The position numbers and the translations under genes are program-made. DNA of 64,000 nt, taken from positions 119,985,690 to 120,049,689 of the forward strand of contig CM019066.1 in NCBI GenBank assembly GCA_009667805.1. The letters run 5' to 3'. A model generated the notes under the pieces. That model saw nothing but the letters and a program-made list of their open reading frames with translations, had not been told where the DNA came from and did no database searches. This document shows positions 22,686 to 34,533 of the stretch, piece by piece. The first letter of the stretch is position 1. The number at the start of each line of letters is the position of its first letter. Source of the stretch: Leptobrachium leishanense (Eukaryota > Chordata > Amphibia > Anura > Megophryidae).

Positions 22686-22841
22686 TGCATTGAATCCTAG
22701 GGGTTAAGAATCCTTGTTTCTTTAAAAAAGTTAGGAAACCTAAAATCTCACCCAAAAAATTCCTAAAAAATCCTAAAAGAATAATTAAGTAAAGAAACTT
22801 TCATTCTATTGGTAGTAATCTAATCTACTTCCCATTCTTAA

Positions 22842-23922
22842 CCCTTTCGCTGCTGAGGCATTTACCGCCTCTGTGCTGAGCTCATTTTTACCGATTTTGC
22901 TCATCATGTTTAAACGTGTTTTGAAGGCTTATTTTAGTATATGACCCAGACATATTATATATCGTTCTTTCCGTCAGACTCGGCAGATTCATAATATGTC
23001 ATTATTATATGTATACATCATGACCTGTCTGTATATTATAACATAAAATGCAATAAAATATGAATTTTCAATAATTTACAACGTGTAAAGTGTTTTTTTT
23101 TCACATTTTAACATGCGAGCAATTGCGGTTATATTTTGTATGTGCGCTTGTTAAAAAAATTAGAGATGGGGTCTCATTACATTTTTTTTTGGGGAAAATT
23201 ACTCGATTTTTAACAAACGCACCGCATACAAAAATTGTTAGTGCAGCATCATTGTTCACATTATAATTGAAATGGGAACAATATTGCTGCATTAACGAAC
23301 CAAAAAAAAGAAAAAAAACTTGTTTATTTTTTTTTATTATTTTTTTTAAATATTTTTTTATTTTTAATTTTTTTTAAAAAAACTTTTTCATAGTCAAGTT
23401 TGGTATTGTTGGAACGGCCATGCTCTGGCCGATCCAACAATATCAAACATTAACCCCTAACTGCCACAGATCGGGAGATAGGGGGTTCATTGGAACCCCC
23501 TATCTCCACCATTGGTGGCAGTTAGGGGTTAACTCCAGGACTGGCGTCATCGTGCTATGCACGATGACGCCAGTCCTCAGGGGGCGTTCCCGGAAGCCGG
23601 TCGACATCCAAGATGTCGGCCAGCTCCGGGAAAGGATCACGAACCGGCGCTCCCCCCCCTCCCTTTCAGGCGCCTCCTCCGCACATGCGGGGGGGCACCT
23701 GAATTAGGTGTCATCGCGCCACCGCAATGACACCTAATTAGGCCGGCGGCGGTTCGGGGTGCTGGGCTGACATCGAGGATGTCAGCCCGCACCGGGGGGC
23801 CCAGCGATCGGCCGGAACCCGGCCGAACGCTGGCCCCAAAGGGAGGACGCCCTCAGTGCGTCCACCGCAAGGAACGTTACCTGCGGGTGGACGCGCTGAG
23901 CGGGTCCTCCGCAGCAAAGGGG
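22842..23922 (+). mobile_element. TTAA element (e), inside the hAT element
   Basis: TTAA at 22838-22841 and 23923-23926 bracket ends CCCTTTCGCTGCTGAGG and GCAGCAAAGG. The two-part composition is as in copies b, c and g: AT-rich left half, GC-rich hairpin-bearing right half (GACATCGAGGATGTC near 23770). It is the innermost layer of the stack. Confidence 0.9.
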
Positions 23923-25057
23923 TTAAATAAGCAATAAAAAACGAAATAACTCATAAAAAAAAAAAAAAAAACAACTGACCCGAATCGCCGAAATGATCCG
24001 AATCACCGAATCAAGATGATCTGAAACGAAAGAAAAAGTGTCCGAAATGATCTGAAACAAAAAGAAACACCTGAAAAAAAAAACGAAAGAAAAAAAAAGT
24101 CATGCACATCCCTAATAGTCACCAAGTAAACAATTGGTAACACACTATGCCGTGAAGGACTGAAATCCTGCAGCACCTGCAAGGTTCTCCTGCTCATGAA
24201 AGCACATGTACAGGCCCGTCTGAAGTTTACCAAAGAACATCTGAATGATTCAGCGGAGAACTGGGTGAAAGTGTGGTGGTCAGATGAGACCAAAATCGAG
24301 CTCTTTGGCATCAACTTAACTTACCATGTTTAGAAAAGGAGGAATGCTGCCTATGACCATCCCTACCATCAAACATGGAGGTGGAAACATTATGCTTTGG
24401 GGGTGTTTTGCTGCTATGGGGACAGGACAAATTCAGCGCATCAAAGGGAAGATGGACGGGGCTATGTACTGTCAAATCTTGGGTGAGAACCTCCTTGCCC
24501 CAGCCAGGGCATTGAAAATGGGTTGTGGTTGGGTATTCCAGCATGAAAAACACCCAAAACACACGGCCAAGGCAACAAAGGAGTGGCTCAAGAAGAAGCA
24601 CATTAAGGTCCTGGAGTGGCCTAGCTAGTCTCCAGACCTTAATCCCATAGAAAATCTGTGGAGAAAGCTGAAGGTTCGAGTTTCCAAATGTCAGCCTCGA
24701 AACCTTAAAGACTTTGGGAGGATCTGCAAAGAGGAGTGGGACAAAATCCCTCCTGAGATGTGTGCAAACCTGGTGACCAACTGCAAGAAATGTCTGACCT
24801 CTGCGATTGCCAGCAAGGTTTTTTTGCCACCAAGTACTAAGTCATGTTTTGCGAAGGGGTCAAATACCTATTTTAGTCATTAAAATGCAAATCAATTTAT
24901 AACTTTTTTTGAAATGTTTTTTATGGATTTTTTGTTGTTATTCCATCTCTCACTGTTAAAATAAACCTACCATTAAAATTATAGACTGATCATTTCTTTG
25001 TCAGTGGGAAAACGTACAAAATCAGTAGGGAAGCAAATCGTTTTTTCCTCCACTGTA

Positions 25058-26454
25058 TGTCCTGGTCGACGCCAACAGTATACGAAGGTATGGCGGTAAT
25101 AGCAGAGTAGAATCACCATTGTAGCAACAGGCTACATAATCAGTCAATAACTAAGACTTGTATAATGTATTTTACAGTTTGTTATAATCATGGTAGTGAT
25201 GTATCCAACCCAAATTAGCAGAGAGAGCGCCTGATTGCCAAAGAATTGTATACTCTCTTGAGGCAGAGTGGATTGCCTATGTTTTGTTGATTAACGATTG
25301 TTGTGCTGTGTAATGGAGTGTTTAGGCTTATTATCAATGAAACCGTTTCTGGAGCACTAAAGAGATCATGGGTAATTGTGAAAATGTATTTTTATCAGCT
25401 ATCAAGTTCAACATGCCTATTACCACTAATCAAACAGGAACAGGTGTTCACAATTCCCAGATTTCCTTGTATCCTGAATATTCTGCTGCAATTACACATT
25501 GCACTAAACATACACTAAAATTGTGAGAAATTAGACATGAAGAACCTAAATGTGTGCTACAAGTAACACAGAGAATCTGACATTTGAATCAAACTCTCGC
25601 CTTCAGGACTTGTCCTGACTGAGTTCCCGTTATTTATGGAACTCCCTCTTGTGCAACATTCGACTCTCCTTGTGAATCTAGTTTTTATTCTGCCAATTCA
25701 ATTTACCCCTTTTCTGATTATAAACTCACTGAAGCAGTGTCCTCTTTTCCTATGTTTACCGTGTGTCAGCTCACTTGTTAATTTTATTTGTGTTTTCCCC
25801 TACCCATTGTACAGCAATGCGGAATATGTTGGCGCTTTATAAATAATTGTAATCTTTATTATTTAGATACTTTAAATTGAAATAACAATATCAAACACTG
25901 TTTTAGAAAGTACAGATTTATTCATTTCATAATCCAAGATTCTATTTTTCACTCTAATCCTTCCATCACAACCATGTATAATGATATCATTAAGTACAGT
26001 ATATGTATTGTAGCAGTGACTGCTAGATATATCGTCCGTTATGTGTGGATTATTCATCTATTTAGCATGTTGCACTTTCTGTTTGGAAACTTGGCAGGAG
26101 ACATTTATTTAAGAGTATTGCTGTCACCTAGTGATACTTGTCATTCACAGCTGATTTACTTTTGGCCAGACAGCAGTTGGCAAAGTCGGCTTGTACTGCA
26201 CAAACACTGTTTAAAAACAGAGACTCCTTGGCTGTCGAGCAATATACAATATTTATTATACAATGTTGAAAGCTGAGAATCAACCTGGTTTCTTTAACTT
26301 ATAGCTTCCCCGAAGGGAACTTGTTGCAAGGCAGCGCAACATCAACCCCTCTACAATTTACATTGGTTAGTTGTGTATCCATAAGAAATTGAATGTGTAA
26401 AGAGTTTTGGGAGCATTTAGTATTTTTTTTCTTGTTTTTTTTAACAAAATAAAC
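25058..26454. other. non-coding DNA with one LINE tail
   Basis: Apart from the L2-type tail at 25630-25850, I see no feature. Short frames lack any motif. Confidence 0.45.
25630..25850 (+). mobile_element. L2-type LINE 3' end
   Basis: Ends with CATTGTACAGCAATGCGG followed by TGTTGGCGCTTTATAAATAA, the same tail as at 8434, 59370 and others. 5' truncated, no coding remnant. Confidence 0.65.
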
Positions 26455-26457
26455 ATA

Positions 26458-27268
26458 CAGGGTTATTCAAAGAGAATTAAAAAGTCACCGCACGTTCGGT
26501 GACTTTTCGTTCCATGCAATTCGGCGCGATTCGGCCATCCTAGTTCGCCAACCCAGCGGTGTATTCAGCAAGCACCACAGAGCCACCGTACTGCAGGGAA
26601 AACCCGCCACAAACCCGCCGAACACTTCCTGAAACCTGCAGAAACAGCTGGATTAACCCCGCCGAACACGCCGGAGAAACCCAACTAGCCGCTGATCACA
26701 GCGCAGAGCAGCCGCCGAAAACCCCCGACACGTAGACGAACGATTTGGAAACCCTGTTTGCAAAAAAACTACTGAGCGAAAATGTCTGGAATTTACATAT
26801 AAGATCCAATGAATGATAATAAAAAGGGCTGTTACAGAAAAAAGAAAAAACAATTTAAAAAAAAAAAGGGAAAATCATTTTGCCTAAAAAATATATAAAC
26901 AAAGAGACTTTTTACTGCAGAATATAATATTAAACGGTTTATTAGATATTGTATTAAAACGGGAATATTTTTAACATTGAAGCCTAGGGGATTCATCTGA
27001 ATAAATCTGCCGAATGAAACCACCGAACAGCAGGGCATTTTGTCAACTTTTCCCTGATGTTTGGTGTTCTCTGAATAGACGAAGCACTGCTTCTCTATGG
27101 GGGTTTCACTGCCTTCGAACAGGCACCTTGTGTGAAGGCAATTCGCCATAAGATTTGGCGAACTGCCTGCTCTCTGAATAGCCGAATGGCCAGGAAAGGT
27201 AACCGTATGCTGAATTTCAGTGTTCGGTTACCTTTCGGGGCCAGATCGGCTCTCTTTGAATAACCCTG
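26458..27268 (+). mobile_element. Harbinger-type MITE, family A, copy 4
   Basis: CAGGGTTATTCAAAGAG at the left and CTCTTTGAATAACCCTG at the right, flanked by ATA on both sides (26455-26457 and 27269-27271). Subterminal hairpins as in the other copies. Non-coding. Confidence 0.85.
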
Positions 27269-27271
27269 ATA

Positions 27272-28165
27272 GATTTTGCCAGTAGACAGTACATATCGTG
27301 TGGTGGGAATTGGTAAGAAGTGAAGCAGTCTATTGTGAGGTGTTATATATATATAGGTCCTGTTTTTTCCTCTCACAAATATTTCAGGCTTATGTATATT
27401 TTTTATTCTTCCACAATGTAAGCACATAGCAGGAATCACGCAAGTGGCACGGAGTGCACAACACACAAGTGCCGCAAAGATAGATTGTGTGTTATCCTTA
27501 TCTCTCTTCAATAAGTAGCCTAATAAATGTTTTATTGGTGATTATTGGAGTAAGGTACTCAGGAACAATCACTTCCGGAGAAATTGACTTTCTGTTAAGA
27601 ATGGATAGGGGGAATAGAAAAAAGGGAGAGGTGTATGCTTGTATGTTAAGCACAAATTAAAACCTCCTATTAAGGAGTTGGTAAATGTAGGCATGGCAAT
27701 GTAGATAAGGTGTAATACCTATGGATAGAAATTTACACAAGCAATAGCAAAAGTAATAAAATAATTTTATGAATATACGTCAAACCCCCACATATCAAAA
27801 CCAAAAAGAAGGCTCAGCATTAAATGGAAACTAAAGAGATGCATAACTCGCCCATGATTCATTCGTAAAGACATTAACCACAAGGTGACCTGGATTCTCT
27901 AATGGACAATATGGTCAAGATGAAAGTGACATATGTTGGAAGAAGAATCTACAAAATCACTATGCATCCCATATACCTTATGTATGAGTTAACCACTAGT
28001 GGGTGTAACAACATTGAAAAAACCAAGCCATGATGGCCACATTAGACTGTGTAACCCTCCACTCGCTGAGGAAGATCAGATGAGCGCACCTCATGGACAG
28101 GCAGAATACCATTGTTACTTAAGTTTTCTTTATGTTAAATTTACTTGTTTGTTATTGCAAACATA
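27272..28165. other. non-coding, no recognised feature
   Basis: Mixed AT-rich sequence with no motif-bearing frame. A phrase near 28066 (CGCTGAGGAAGATCAGATG) recalls the Penelope hairpin leader but does not form the stem. Confidence 0.4.
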
Positions 28166-28879
28166 GGCCCCTATTACATTCTTCGCGCAATTTTGTTCGC
28201 GCAGCACAAATTTTTTTGCGCGTATCGTCCAGCGTTATCGCGTGAAAATTAACAGTGGTATTACGATCCGAAAGCATTTTCTCATCCGTCCAAAAATAAC
28301 GTTTGTAAAAACGACGCGCATAACGAAGAGTAATACGCGTGCAGTAACATAGCGCACGTAAATCAGTGTGCAGACTGGCTTTTTCGCGGGATTCAGCCAA
28401 CCAGAATTAAGAAACTTAAATGACATCAATTTACCTTACTTGACTCACTTAAGTTTTTGCACCTGTCAAAGTAAATCTGAGTATACATGCTGCAGTAATA
28501 AAAAAAAACACTCACAAATTCACAATTTATTTGTTTGGGTATGTGTACAATGTACAATGTAACTAAACTGTTTTTCGTTTCGGCCAGTACATTCCGATTT
28601 GTAGTTACCACCAGCTTTTCAAAGACGTTAAAATTATGCGCGCAAATGTCGTTTGTAAAAAGATGCGCATCGATTGAAATACCATCCGCGTACCAGCGCA
28701 CAAACGAATTTGCACTCACAATGTTAAGTATAGGACGCGCACAGTTCATCCCGCTTGCGCAGGTCCATCTGCGTTAAACGATAACGCGCATCGTTTGTGC
28801 GAACGTTGTAATACGATGTTCAGCGCAAATGCGCATTTGCGCACGCAAAACCAAATGCGCAAGGAATGTAATAGGGGCC
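28166..28879. mobile_element. CpG-rich element with terminal inverted repeats
   Basis: The ends GGCCCCTATTACATTCTTCG and GCAAGGAATGTAATAGGGGC pair over about 22 bases. The 714-bp interior is unusually rich in GCGCA and TGCGC steps. No matching target duplication is visible at either edge. Superfamily unknown; non-coding. Confidence 0.65.
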
Positions 28880-29545
28880 AAATTGCTTTGTGATTTATTT
28901 ATGTTTTACAATTTTGTGTCCAAAAGTGACATGTACAGCATAGGTAGCTTAATTATGATATGGATGTCAGTTTCACTACATCAATATTTTTAACAGAGAA
29001 AGTGTTATTAGAACCCTGAACAGTATGTACAGTAGTGTACACAATTTATATGAAACTTAACTTATAACATTAACTTCTTCAAAAGGCTTCCTAATAATAG
29101 CAATTTAAGCAAAGGACTGGCTGGTGAAAGAAGTTGGATTGCAGGCTGAGATAGCAAAAAACAAACTTATGCAAGTATAACAAAGCAAAAGTTAGTTTCA
29201 GTAGGATATGAGCATCTTTGCAAACCATTAATTGGGTTGAAATGTTTTACCGAAAATACACAGAAGATAAATGAAATATATTTAAACATACTTATATAAA
29301 AATATATATATTAAACAAAAACAAACACAGCTAGGAAGAAAATCTAATAGAAACACTTTAAAACTAATTTGGCAGAATAGAAAAGCTGGCCAAGAAATGT
29401 GTAAAAAGAAAAAGATACATAAAATATATACTTTAGATGGGTCAGCAGAATTATAACTACAATATAGAGACACGAACATATTCTACAACAGGCCCATTAA
29501 ACAATGGAAAAAAAGATTAATAAAAATTAAGCTAGAGAATATATA
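28880..29545. other. AT-rich non-coding DNA
   Basis: No coding motif or repeat structure seen before the microsatellite at 29546. Confidence 0.45.
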
Positions 29546-29695
29546 TATATATATGTATATAATTCGATGTTCCGCAACTCAAAGACGTCCATATAACTTT
29601 TTAAGATCTCTTTATTAAAGTCGACGTTTCAGTCCTGCCAGACTTTTCTCAAGACATCTGTATTAATTTTGTGCGGTGTGCGGAGACCGAGTTTG

Positions 29696-29730
<35 letters not shown>
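29546..29730 (-). mobile_element. Penelope-type tail between TA microsatellites
   Basis: About 130 bases of unique-looking sequence with a hammerhead-like hairpin on the minus strand, bounded by (TA)n at 29546-29565 and about 29697-29728. The phrase CTTTATTAAAG next to the hairpin resembles the 3' tail of the copy at 36430. No coding part. Confidence 0.5.
29623..29653 (-). ncRNA. hammerhead-like hairpin E
   Basis: Minus strand: CTTGAGA, two spacer bases, stem AGTC with GACT around TGGCAG, then GAAA and CGTC. One core base differs from CTGANGA. Confidence 0.35.
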
Positions 29731-29731
<1 letters not shown>

Positions 29732-29782
29732 CACGGGTATAGTAATAGTAGTGATACCTTTTTTACTGGACTAACATTACAA
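29731..29782 (-). mobile_element. Penelope-type 3' end fragment
   Basis: The minus strand reads GTCCAGTAAAAAAGGTATCA, nearly the same as the tail of copy 1 near 7133-7152. It is cut off by the TTAA element that begins at 29787. Confidence 0.55.
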
Positions 29783-29786
29783 TTAA

Positions 29787-29957
29787 CCCTTTCGCTGCTG
29801 AGGCATTTACCGCCTGTGTGCTGAGCTCATCTTTACCGTTTTGTGCTCATCATGTTTAAATGCGATTTGAAGTCAAGTTTTATTATATGACCCACACAAA
29901 TTATATATCCTTTTTTTCAGCAGACTTCACAGATTCAAAATATATCATTATTATGTG
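29787..29957 (+). mobile_element. TTAA element (f), 5' part
   Basis: TTAA at 29783-29786 followed by CCCTTTCGCTGCTGAGG and the family sequence up to the TA used by a Tc1 insertion. It resumes at 32531 after the Tc1 and a hAT element. No right end with TTAA is found, so the copy is truncated. Confidence 0.75.
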
Positions 29958-29959
29958 TA

Positions 29960-31577
29960 CAGTTGTTTTCAAAATTATTCAACCCCCAATGCTGTAAAGG
30001 GTTTTAGGGAATTTAGTGTACATTTGTAGTTGTATTCAGAATGAAAACCTACAAGGACTTTTTAAAGAACCATATGCAACTAAAATGACATCAATTGGTT
30101 TTGTAATACAGTAGTAAATGTTTCTTTTGTGAATTCTTCATTGACACAATTATTCAGCTCCTTAAAGACTACCACTCTGAAGAACAGAGGTTCATTCAAG
30201 TGTTTTCAATCAGGTATTGAAAACACCTGTGGATGTCACGGAGCAGCAATAAAGCATAATAAGCACCAATTAGGCAGCTTTAAAATGACTGTGATACTCA
30301 GCTCCTTCTAGACATTTACTGGTGTGGTTACAAACATGGTGAAGTCAAGAGAATGGTCCAGGAAGACAAGAGAAGAGGTGATTACTCTTCACAGGAAGGG
30401 CAATGGCTATAAGAAGATTGCAAAAAAGTTAAACATACCAAGAGAGACCATAGGAAGCATCATTCGCAAATTCAAGGCAAAGGGCACTGTTGAAACGCTA
30501 CCTGGTCGTGGCAGAAAGAAGATGCTGACTTCTACTGCTGTGCGCTACCTGAAGCGTAGAGTGGAGAAAAGTCCCCGTGTGACTGCTGAGGAACTGAGAA
30601 AAGATTTGTCAGATGTGGGTACTGAAGTTTCAGCTCAGACAATACAGCGCACACTGCGTAATGAAGGCCTCCATGCCAGAACTCCCAGGCGCACCCCCTT
30701 GTTGTCTCCAAAGAATAAGAAGAGTCGACTGCAGTATGCCAAAAGTTATGTGGACAAACCACAGAAGTTTTGGGATAGTGTTCTGTGGACTGATGAAACA
30801 AAATTAGAACGGTTTGGGCCCATGGATCAACGCTATGTTTGGAGGAGGAAGAACAAGGCCTATGAAGAAAAGAACACCTTGCCTACTGTGAAGCATGGCG
30901 GGGGGGTCAATCATGCTTTGGGGCTGTTTTGCTTCTGCAGGTACAGGGAAGCTTCAGCGTGTGCAAGGTACCATGAATTCTCTTCAGTACCAGGAGATAT
31001 TGGATGACAATGTGATGCAGTCCGTCACAAACCTGAGGCTTGGGAGACGTTGGACCTTTCAACAGGACAATGATCCCAAGCATACCTCCAAGTGCACTAG
31101 AGCATGGTTGCAGATTAAAGGCTGGAACATTTTGGAGTGGCCATCGCAGTCATCTGACTTAAATCCGATTGAGAACCTCTGGTGGGACTTAAAGAAAGCA
31201 GTTGCAGTGCGCAAGCCTAAGAATGTGACTGAACTGGAGGCTTTTGCCCATGACGAATGGGCGAAGATACCCGTAGATCGCTGCAAGACACTTGTGTCAA
31301 GCTATGCTTCACATTTAAAAGCTGTTATAACTGTAAAAGGATGTTGTACTAAGTACTAAGATTGAATGTCACTTGGGGGTTGAATAAAACTGATAATGAT
31401 GTGAGCACAGAAAAGACATTTGTGGTTATTTCATTCTAAATGTTATGTTATATTTGTCTGACCTACACGTGCCTCTTTGATTTAATTGTAAGCAAGATGA
31501 CTGAATGATCAAAATCAATGTCAAACTGGCCAAAACACTCAATTTCAGTGGGGGTTGAATAATTTTGAACACAACTG
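29960..31577 (+). mobile_element. Tc1 element, near-identical sister of 54498-56114
   Basis: TA at 29958-29959 and 31578-31579. Ends CAGTTGTTTTCAAAATTATT and AATTTTGAACACAACTG. An inner repeat of the ATTATTCA phrase lies about 190 bases in, the IR/DR layout of Sleeping Beauty-type elements. It inserted in a TTAA element. Confidence 0.9.
30324..31359 (+). pseudogene. Tc1 transposase with one frameshift
   Basis: The protein is the same as the 344-residue transposase encoded at 54716-55750, including the helix-turn-helix region, the GRGRKK basic patch, WTDETK with the first catalytic Asp, QQDND with the second, and NPIEN with the Glu. An extra G in the G-run at about 30900-30906 shifts the frame in the glycine-rich box. 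The first frame then ends after 227 residues, and the C-terminal part, with two catalytic residues, reads from 30895 in another frame to the stop at 31359. Apart from that base the gene looks young. It also has LER rather than LEL after WTDETK. Confidence 0.9.
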
Positions 31578-31586
31578 TATAAGTAA

Positions 31587-32522
31587 TAGACATGTGCATT
31601 CGTTTTAGTACTAAAACTATTTAGTCCGAATTTTGGGCTAATTTAGTTTTCGTATGCCGGAAGAGAAACGAAACTGCTCAGTACAAAAAACGAAAGAAAC
31701 TAAAATAAAATGCATTACATTTTAGTTTCAGTCCTTTTTGTGATATTACATTGATGAGTGAAGGAGACCAGCAATGAAGAGTGCAACATCCGAAGTTCTG
31801 CACCCTCCACATGCCAATGCAGTAGGATGTTCTATACAGAGAGGGGTGTTAATTAATGCAGGTGGATGTTGTATACATTATACTGAGAGGGGTATTAATT
31901 AATGCAGGAGGATGTTATAAACATTATACAGAGAGGAGCCTTTTTATTTTAGCTCTTTAAATCCAGTGGCTGTGAGCGCTGAGATCGGCTGCTTGTTATA
32001 TTATCTCTCAGTACAATGTATCAGGCTCAGCTGTTACAGTAACTGACAGTACTGACAGTAAAACAAGGAAATAATATTGTTCTAACCTCTTATATATAAA
32101 AATATTATTTACTAGTTTTACTAAACTCTGCCGCGCTGTGATGAGCTGCAGTCAGTTACTGTAACAGCTTTGCCTGACATGGGGCAGTATTAAATGTTGG
32201 TGCTAACTTAACCAGAGCTGTTGTAAACTGAAAACCTCCATAGGCTATAATGGCTCTGGGAAGTTTACAACAGCTCTGGTTAAGTTAGCACCAGCTATGT
32301 AATATGGCCCACATTGTGCTGAGAGTGAGAGATACTGTACAAGCAGCGATCTCAGCCCTTGAGGAGCCACTACCATAGTAATTGTATCCACTGGTTTTCG
32401 GATGAATGAAATTAGTTTTCATACTAAAGAACTGAAAACGAATTTCTTTAGCAACTAAATAAATTGCATTTTAGGACTAATCCATTAGTTCAAAACGAAA
32501 TTTTGTGCTGTGCACATGTCTA
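31587..32522. mobile_element. hAT-type MITE with 8-bp duplication
   Basis: ATAAGTAA at 31579-31586 is repeated exactly at 32523-32530. The ends TAGACATGTGCA and TGCACATGTCTA are perfect 12-base complements. The left duplication overlaps the right TA of the neighbouring Tc1. The 936-bp interior is non-coding and shares phrases (TTAATTAATGCAG, TATACTGAGAGG) with the hAT element at 22103. Confidence 0.9.
32198..32293. repeat. 32-bp-arm inverted repeat inside the hAT element
   Basis: Arms at 32198-32229 and 32262-32293 pair perfectly around a 32-base loop. The arm sequence (CAGAGCTGTTGTAAACT) also appears near 5645 and, as its complement, near 9181, so it may be a small mobile hairpin of its own. 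Confidence 0.8.
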
Positions 32523-32530
32523 ATAAGTAA

Positions 32531-33147
32531 AGATTTTAAAAAAAAACGTGTAAAAAAAATTAAAATTTTGTTAAAATTCAGATGAACAACATTGCATATT
32601 TTTTTCTATCTACACTTTATGACCAGAACTTTTGTGGTTATATATTGATACATTAGGTGCCTTTTTAAAAATGGTGTAATGGAGAATATTTCATGTTTTT
32701 TTTGTACAAAAATATGCAGTTTTCTAAAAATCTAAAAAATCAGCTTTTTTCTTATGTCATGATTCATTGTATGTAATACATAAAATTAGTATATCTAAAC
32801 CAATTGAAATGGAAAAGCTATATATTTTCTGAAACTAGACAAAATTCCGCCAAAAAGAGACATTTATGACACATTTTTAAATTAATTTTGTTATTCATAA
32901 CTTTATTCAAAAAACATCATATTTAATGTAAAAAAAAATCATAATAGGTCAAGATTTATATTGTATAATTTCATATTAATTTTTGGGGTAAAATATTTTT
33001 ATTTTGCTTAACTATATAAATTTTTCCCTCCTATAAAATAATAGATCCAATTTGGTTGCATAGATCAAGTTTAGGCAGCGTTGGAGGTGCTAATTTGCAC
33101 CATGCGCAAAATAAATTTAGAGAAGCTTTTTATACCGGTTTTTGAAA
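32531..33147 (+). mobile_element. TTAA element (f), continuation, diverged
   Basis: After the hAT element the order of phrases follows the family (TTCAGATGAACAAC, then TTTGTGGTTATATATT near 32631), most like copy d near 14350-14430. Similarity fades by about 33000 and no right end is found. Confidence 0.45.
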
Positions 33148-33488
33148 GGCATACCTGCAATTAAATGGCTCTAGCTCAACAGGGATCTAAATTATGCCAA
33201 ATAAAGTATATATCCGGACAAAGTTGACTTCCAGATGAATCAAACGTGGGGTTACGTATTATTCTATCATAAATATTGAGCCCGCAACAACTTGTGGAAT
33301 TTGGATTTGTGGTAAACAAATATATAAATGTAAATTCCACATGATGTTGCGCCCTCTATTTTTATGATAGAATTTTATGTAACCCCTCATTTGATTCGTC
33401 TGGGTGTCTAATTTCTCCTAATATATACTTTACGTGGCCTGTTTTAATTTCCTGTTGAGCTAGAGCCATTTAATTGCAGGTATGCCTT
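33148..33488. mobile_element. foldback element with 140-bp arms
   Basis: GGCATACCTGCAATTAAATG at the left edge and its complement ending GCAGGTATGCC at the right. The two arms remain alignable inward through CTCTAGCTCAACAGG and TCTATCATAAA. Loop near 33300-33330. No clear target duplication. Confidence 0.7.
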
Positions 33489-34533
33489 CTTAAAAAAAAA
33501 AAAAAACACTTACAAAATTTTCCCCATGAATTTGTGCTCAACAATTATGTAGTCTATCAACAATTGTACAGTGACTCAAAATGCTGCACAAACACACAAC
33601 ATGCCCGCCACACATTTTACATTCACTCAATCAGTTGGATTGGCACATGGGGCATCCATGTGAGCAGTAACGCCACGTCAAGGCCCCAACCAGGTTACTG
33701 ACCATTCACACATCTTTCACATCTGTTTCACTCACTGAATCACACACCTTTCATGCAAGAAGCTAGTAAAAGTTGAGTGGGTGACGTTAAGGGGGCAAAG
33801 AAGGGAAAAGTGCAGAAACACGGAAGGGGAGAAGAGAAAGATACAAAAGGGCAAAAGGGAAACACAATGAGGATTAGAGGAGGTGGAATAGAAACACCCC
33901 CATTCACATCTGTTTCACTCACTGAATCACACACCATTCATGAAAGAAGAGAGGTAAGGGAAGTGGGTGAAGGGAAGGGGCAAAGAAAAGGGCAGAGACA
34001 AAGAAGTTGAAGACACACCATTAACACTGCAGTTAAATCTGTCTTCAGAGTCATCTTTCTACATCTGATGTATGGAGGACATCAGATTGTTGGGGATGGG
34101 GCAACCTATTTTATTGTATGTGGGGTGAATTACATTATAACTGGGGATGGGTAGTGAACTGTAGGTGGCTAGTGAAATGTGGTGGGTATTGAACCGGAGT
34201 GGGTAGTGAAACGTGGTGGGTATTGAACCGTGGTGGGTAGTTTTTTATTAACGCTTGAATTAACACTGCTATAAAATAATGGGGCTGGTTTTGTTTTGTA
34301 TTTTTATTTGGGAAAATTTAGAGGAATAGCACTATCCAGGAATAAATGCCAGCATGATCCGGGCAAGCTCTGTCCAGATTACACTGCACTGTGTCCATCA
34401 GAATGTCATCAAGATCTGTAAAGATCTTAACGGTGCTATTGCCAGATTTATCAAGAAGCACAAAATCAGTGGCATACCTCAACCTGAAATCTGTTTATTC
34501 TCAGCCGAGAAACAATTCGGTCCCGGTATGCCA
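33489..34533. repeat. non-coding DNA with two tandem-repeat patches
   Basis: A direct repeat of about 180 bases (CACTCACTGAATCACACACC at about 33729 and 33914) and a short tandem patch at 34150-34240 built from GTGGGTATTGAACCG and GGTAGTGAAA. No gene. It may include the 3' flank of the piggyBac gene. Confidence 0.55.

Larger units (their letters stand above)
22103..24114. mobile_element. hAT-type MITE with 8-bp duplication, inside Tc1
   Basis: ATAGTCAC at 22095-22102 is repeated at 24115-24122. The ends are TAGAGATGTGCA and TGCACATCCCTA, complementary over 12 bases with one mismatch. Without the nested TTAA element it is about 0.93 kb, close to the 936-bp element at 31587-32522, which has related ends. 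Non-coding. Confidence 0.9.
20898..24840 (+). pseudogene. Tc1 transposase, split by two insertions
   Basis: Tc1 transposases bind the inverted repeats through paired-like helix-turn-helix domains and cut with a DD34E catalytic triad. The N-terminal part starts at the ATG at 20898 ([16 protein letters not shown]) and runs to the Harbinger insertion at 21040. A second piece lies at 21967-22102 (with [10 protein letters not shown]), up to the hAT insertion. The rest follows from 24123 to the stop ending at 24840. SDETKIELFG carries the first catalytic Asp. The usual QQDND box is altered to QHEKH, which replaces the second Asp. A stop codon replaces Gln just before the SPDLNPIEN box, and a frameshift lies near the end. 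The gene is dead. Confidence 0.85.
20572..25055 (+). mobile_element. Tc1 element carrying nested insertions
   Basis: TA at 20570-20571 and 25056-25057 flank ends CAGTGAAAGAAAAACTTATT and TTTTTTCCTCCACTG. The outer repeats share phrases such as TTGTACGTTTGCCCACTGAC with complements near 25010. Removing the Harbinger MITE (21040-21963) and the hAT element (22103-24114) leaves roughly 1.5 kb, a normal Tc1 length. Confidence 0.85.

Noticed and set aside
28061..28095. CTGAGGAAGATCAGATGAGCG as another hairpin
   Set aside because: No stem of three or more pairs forms between the two boxes, and GAAA is missing.
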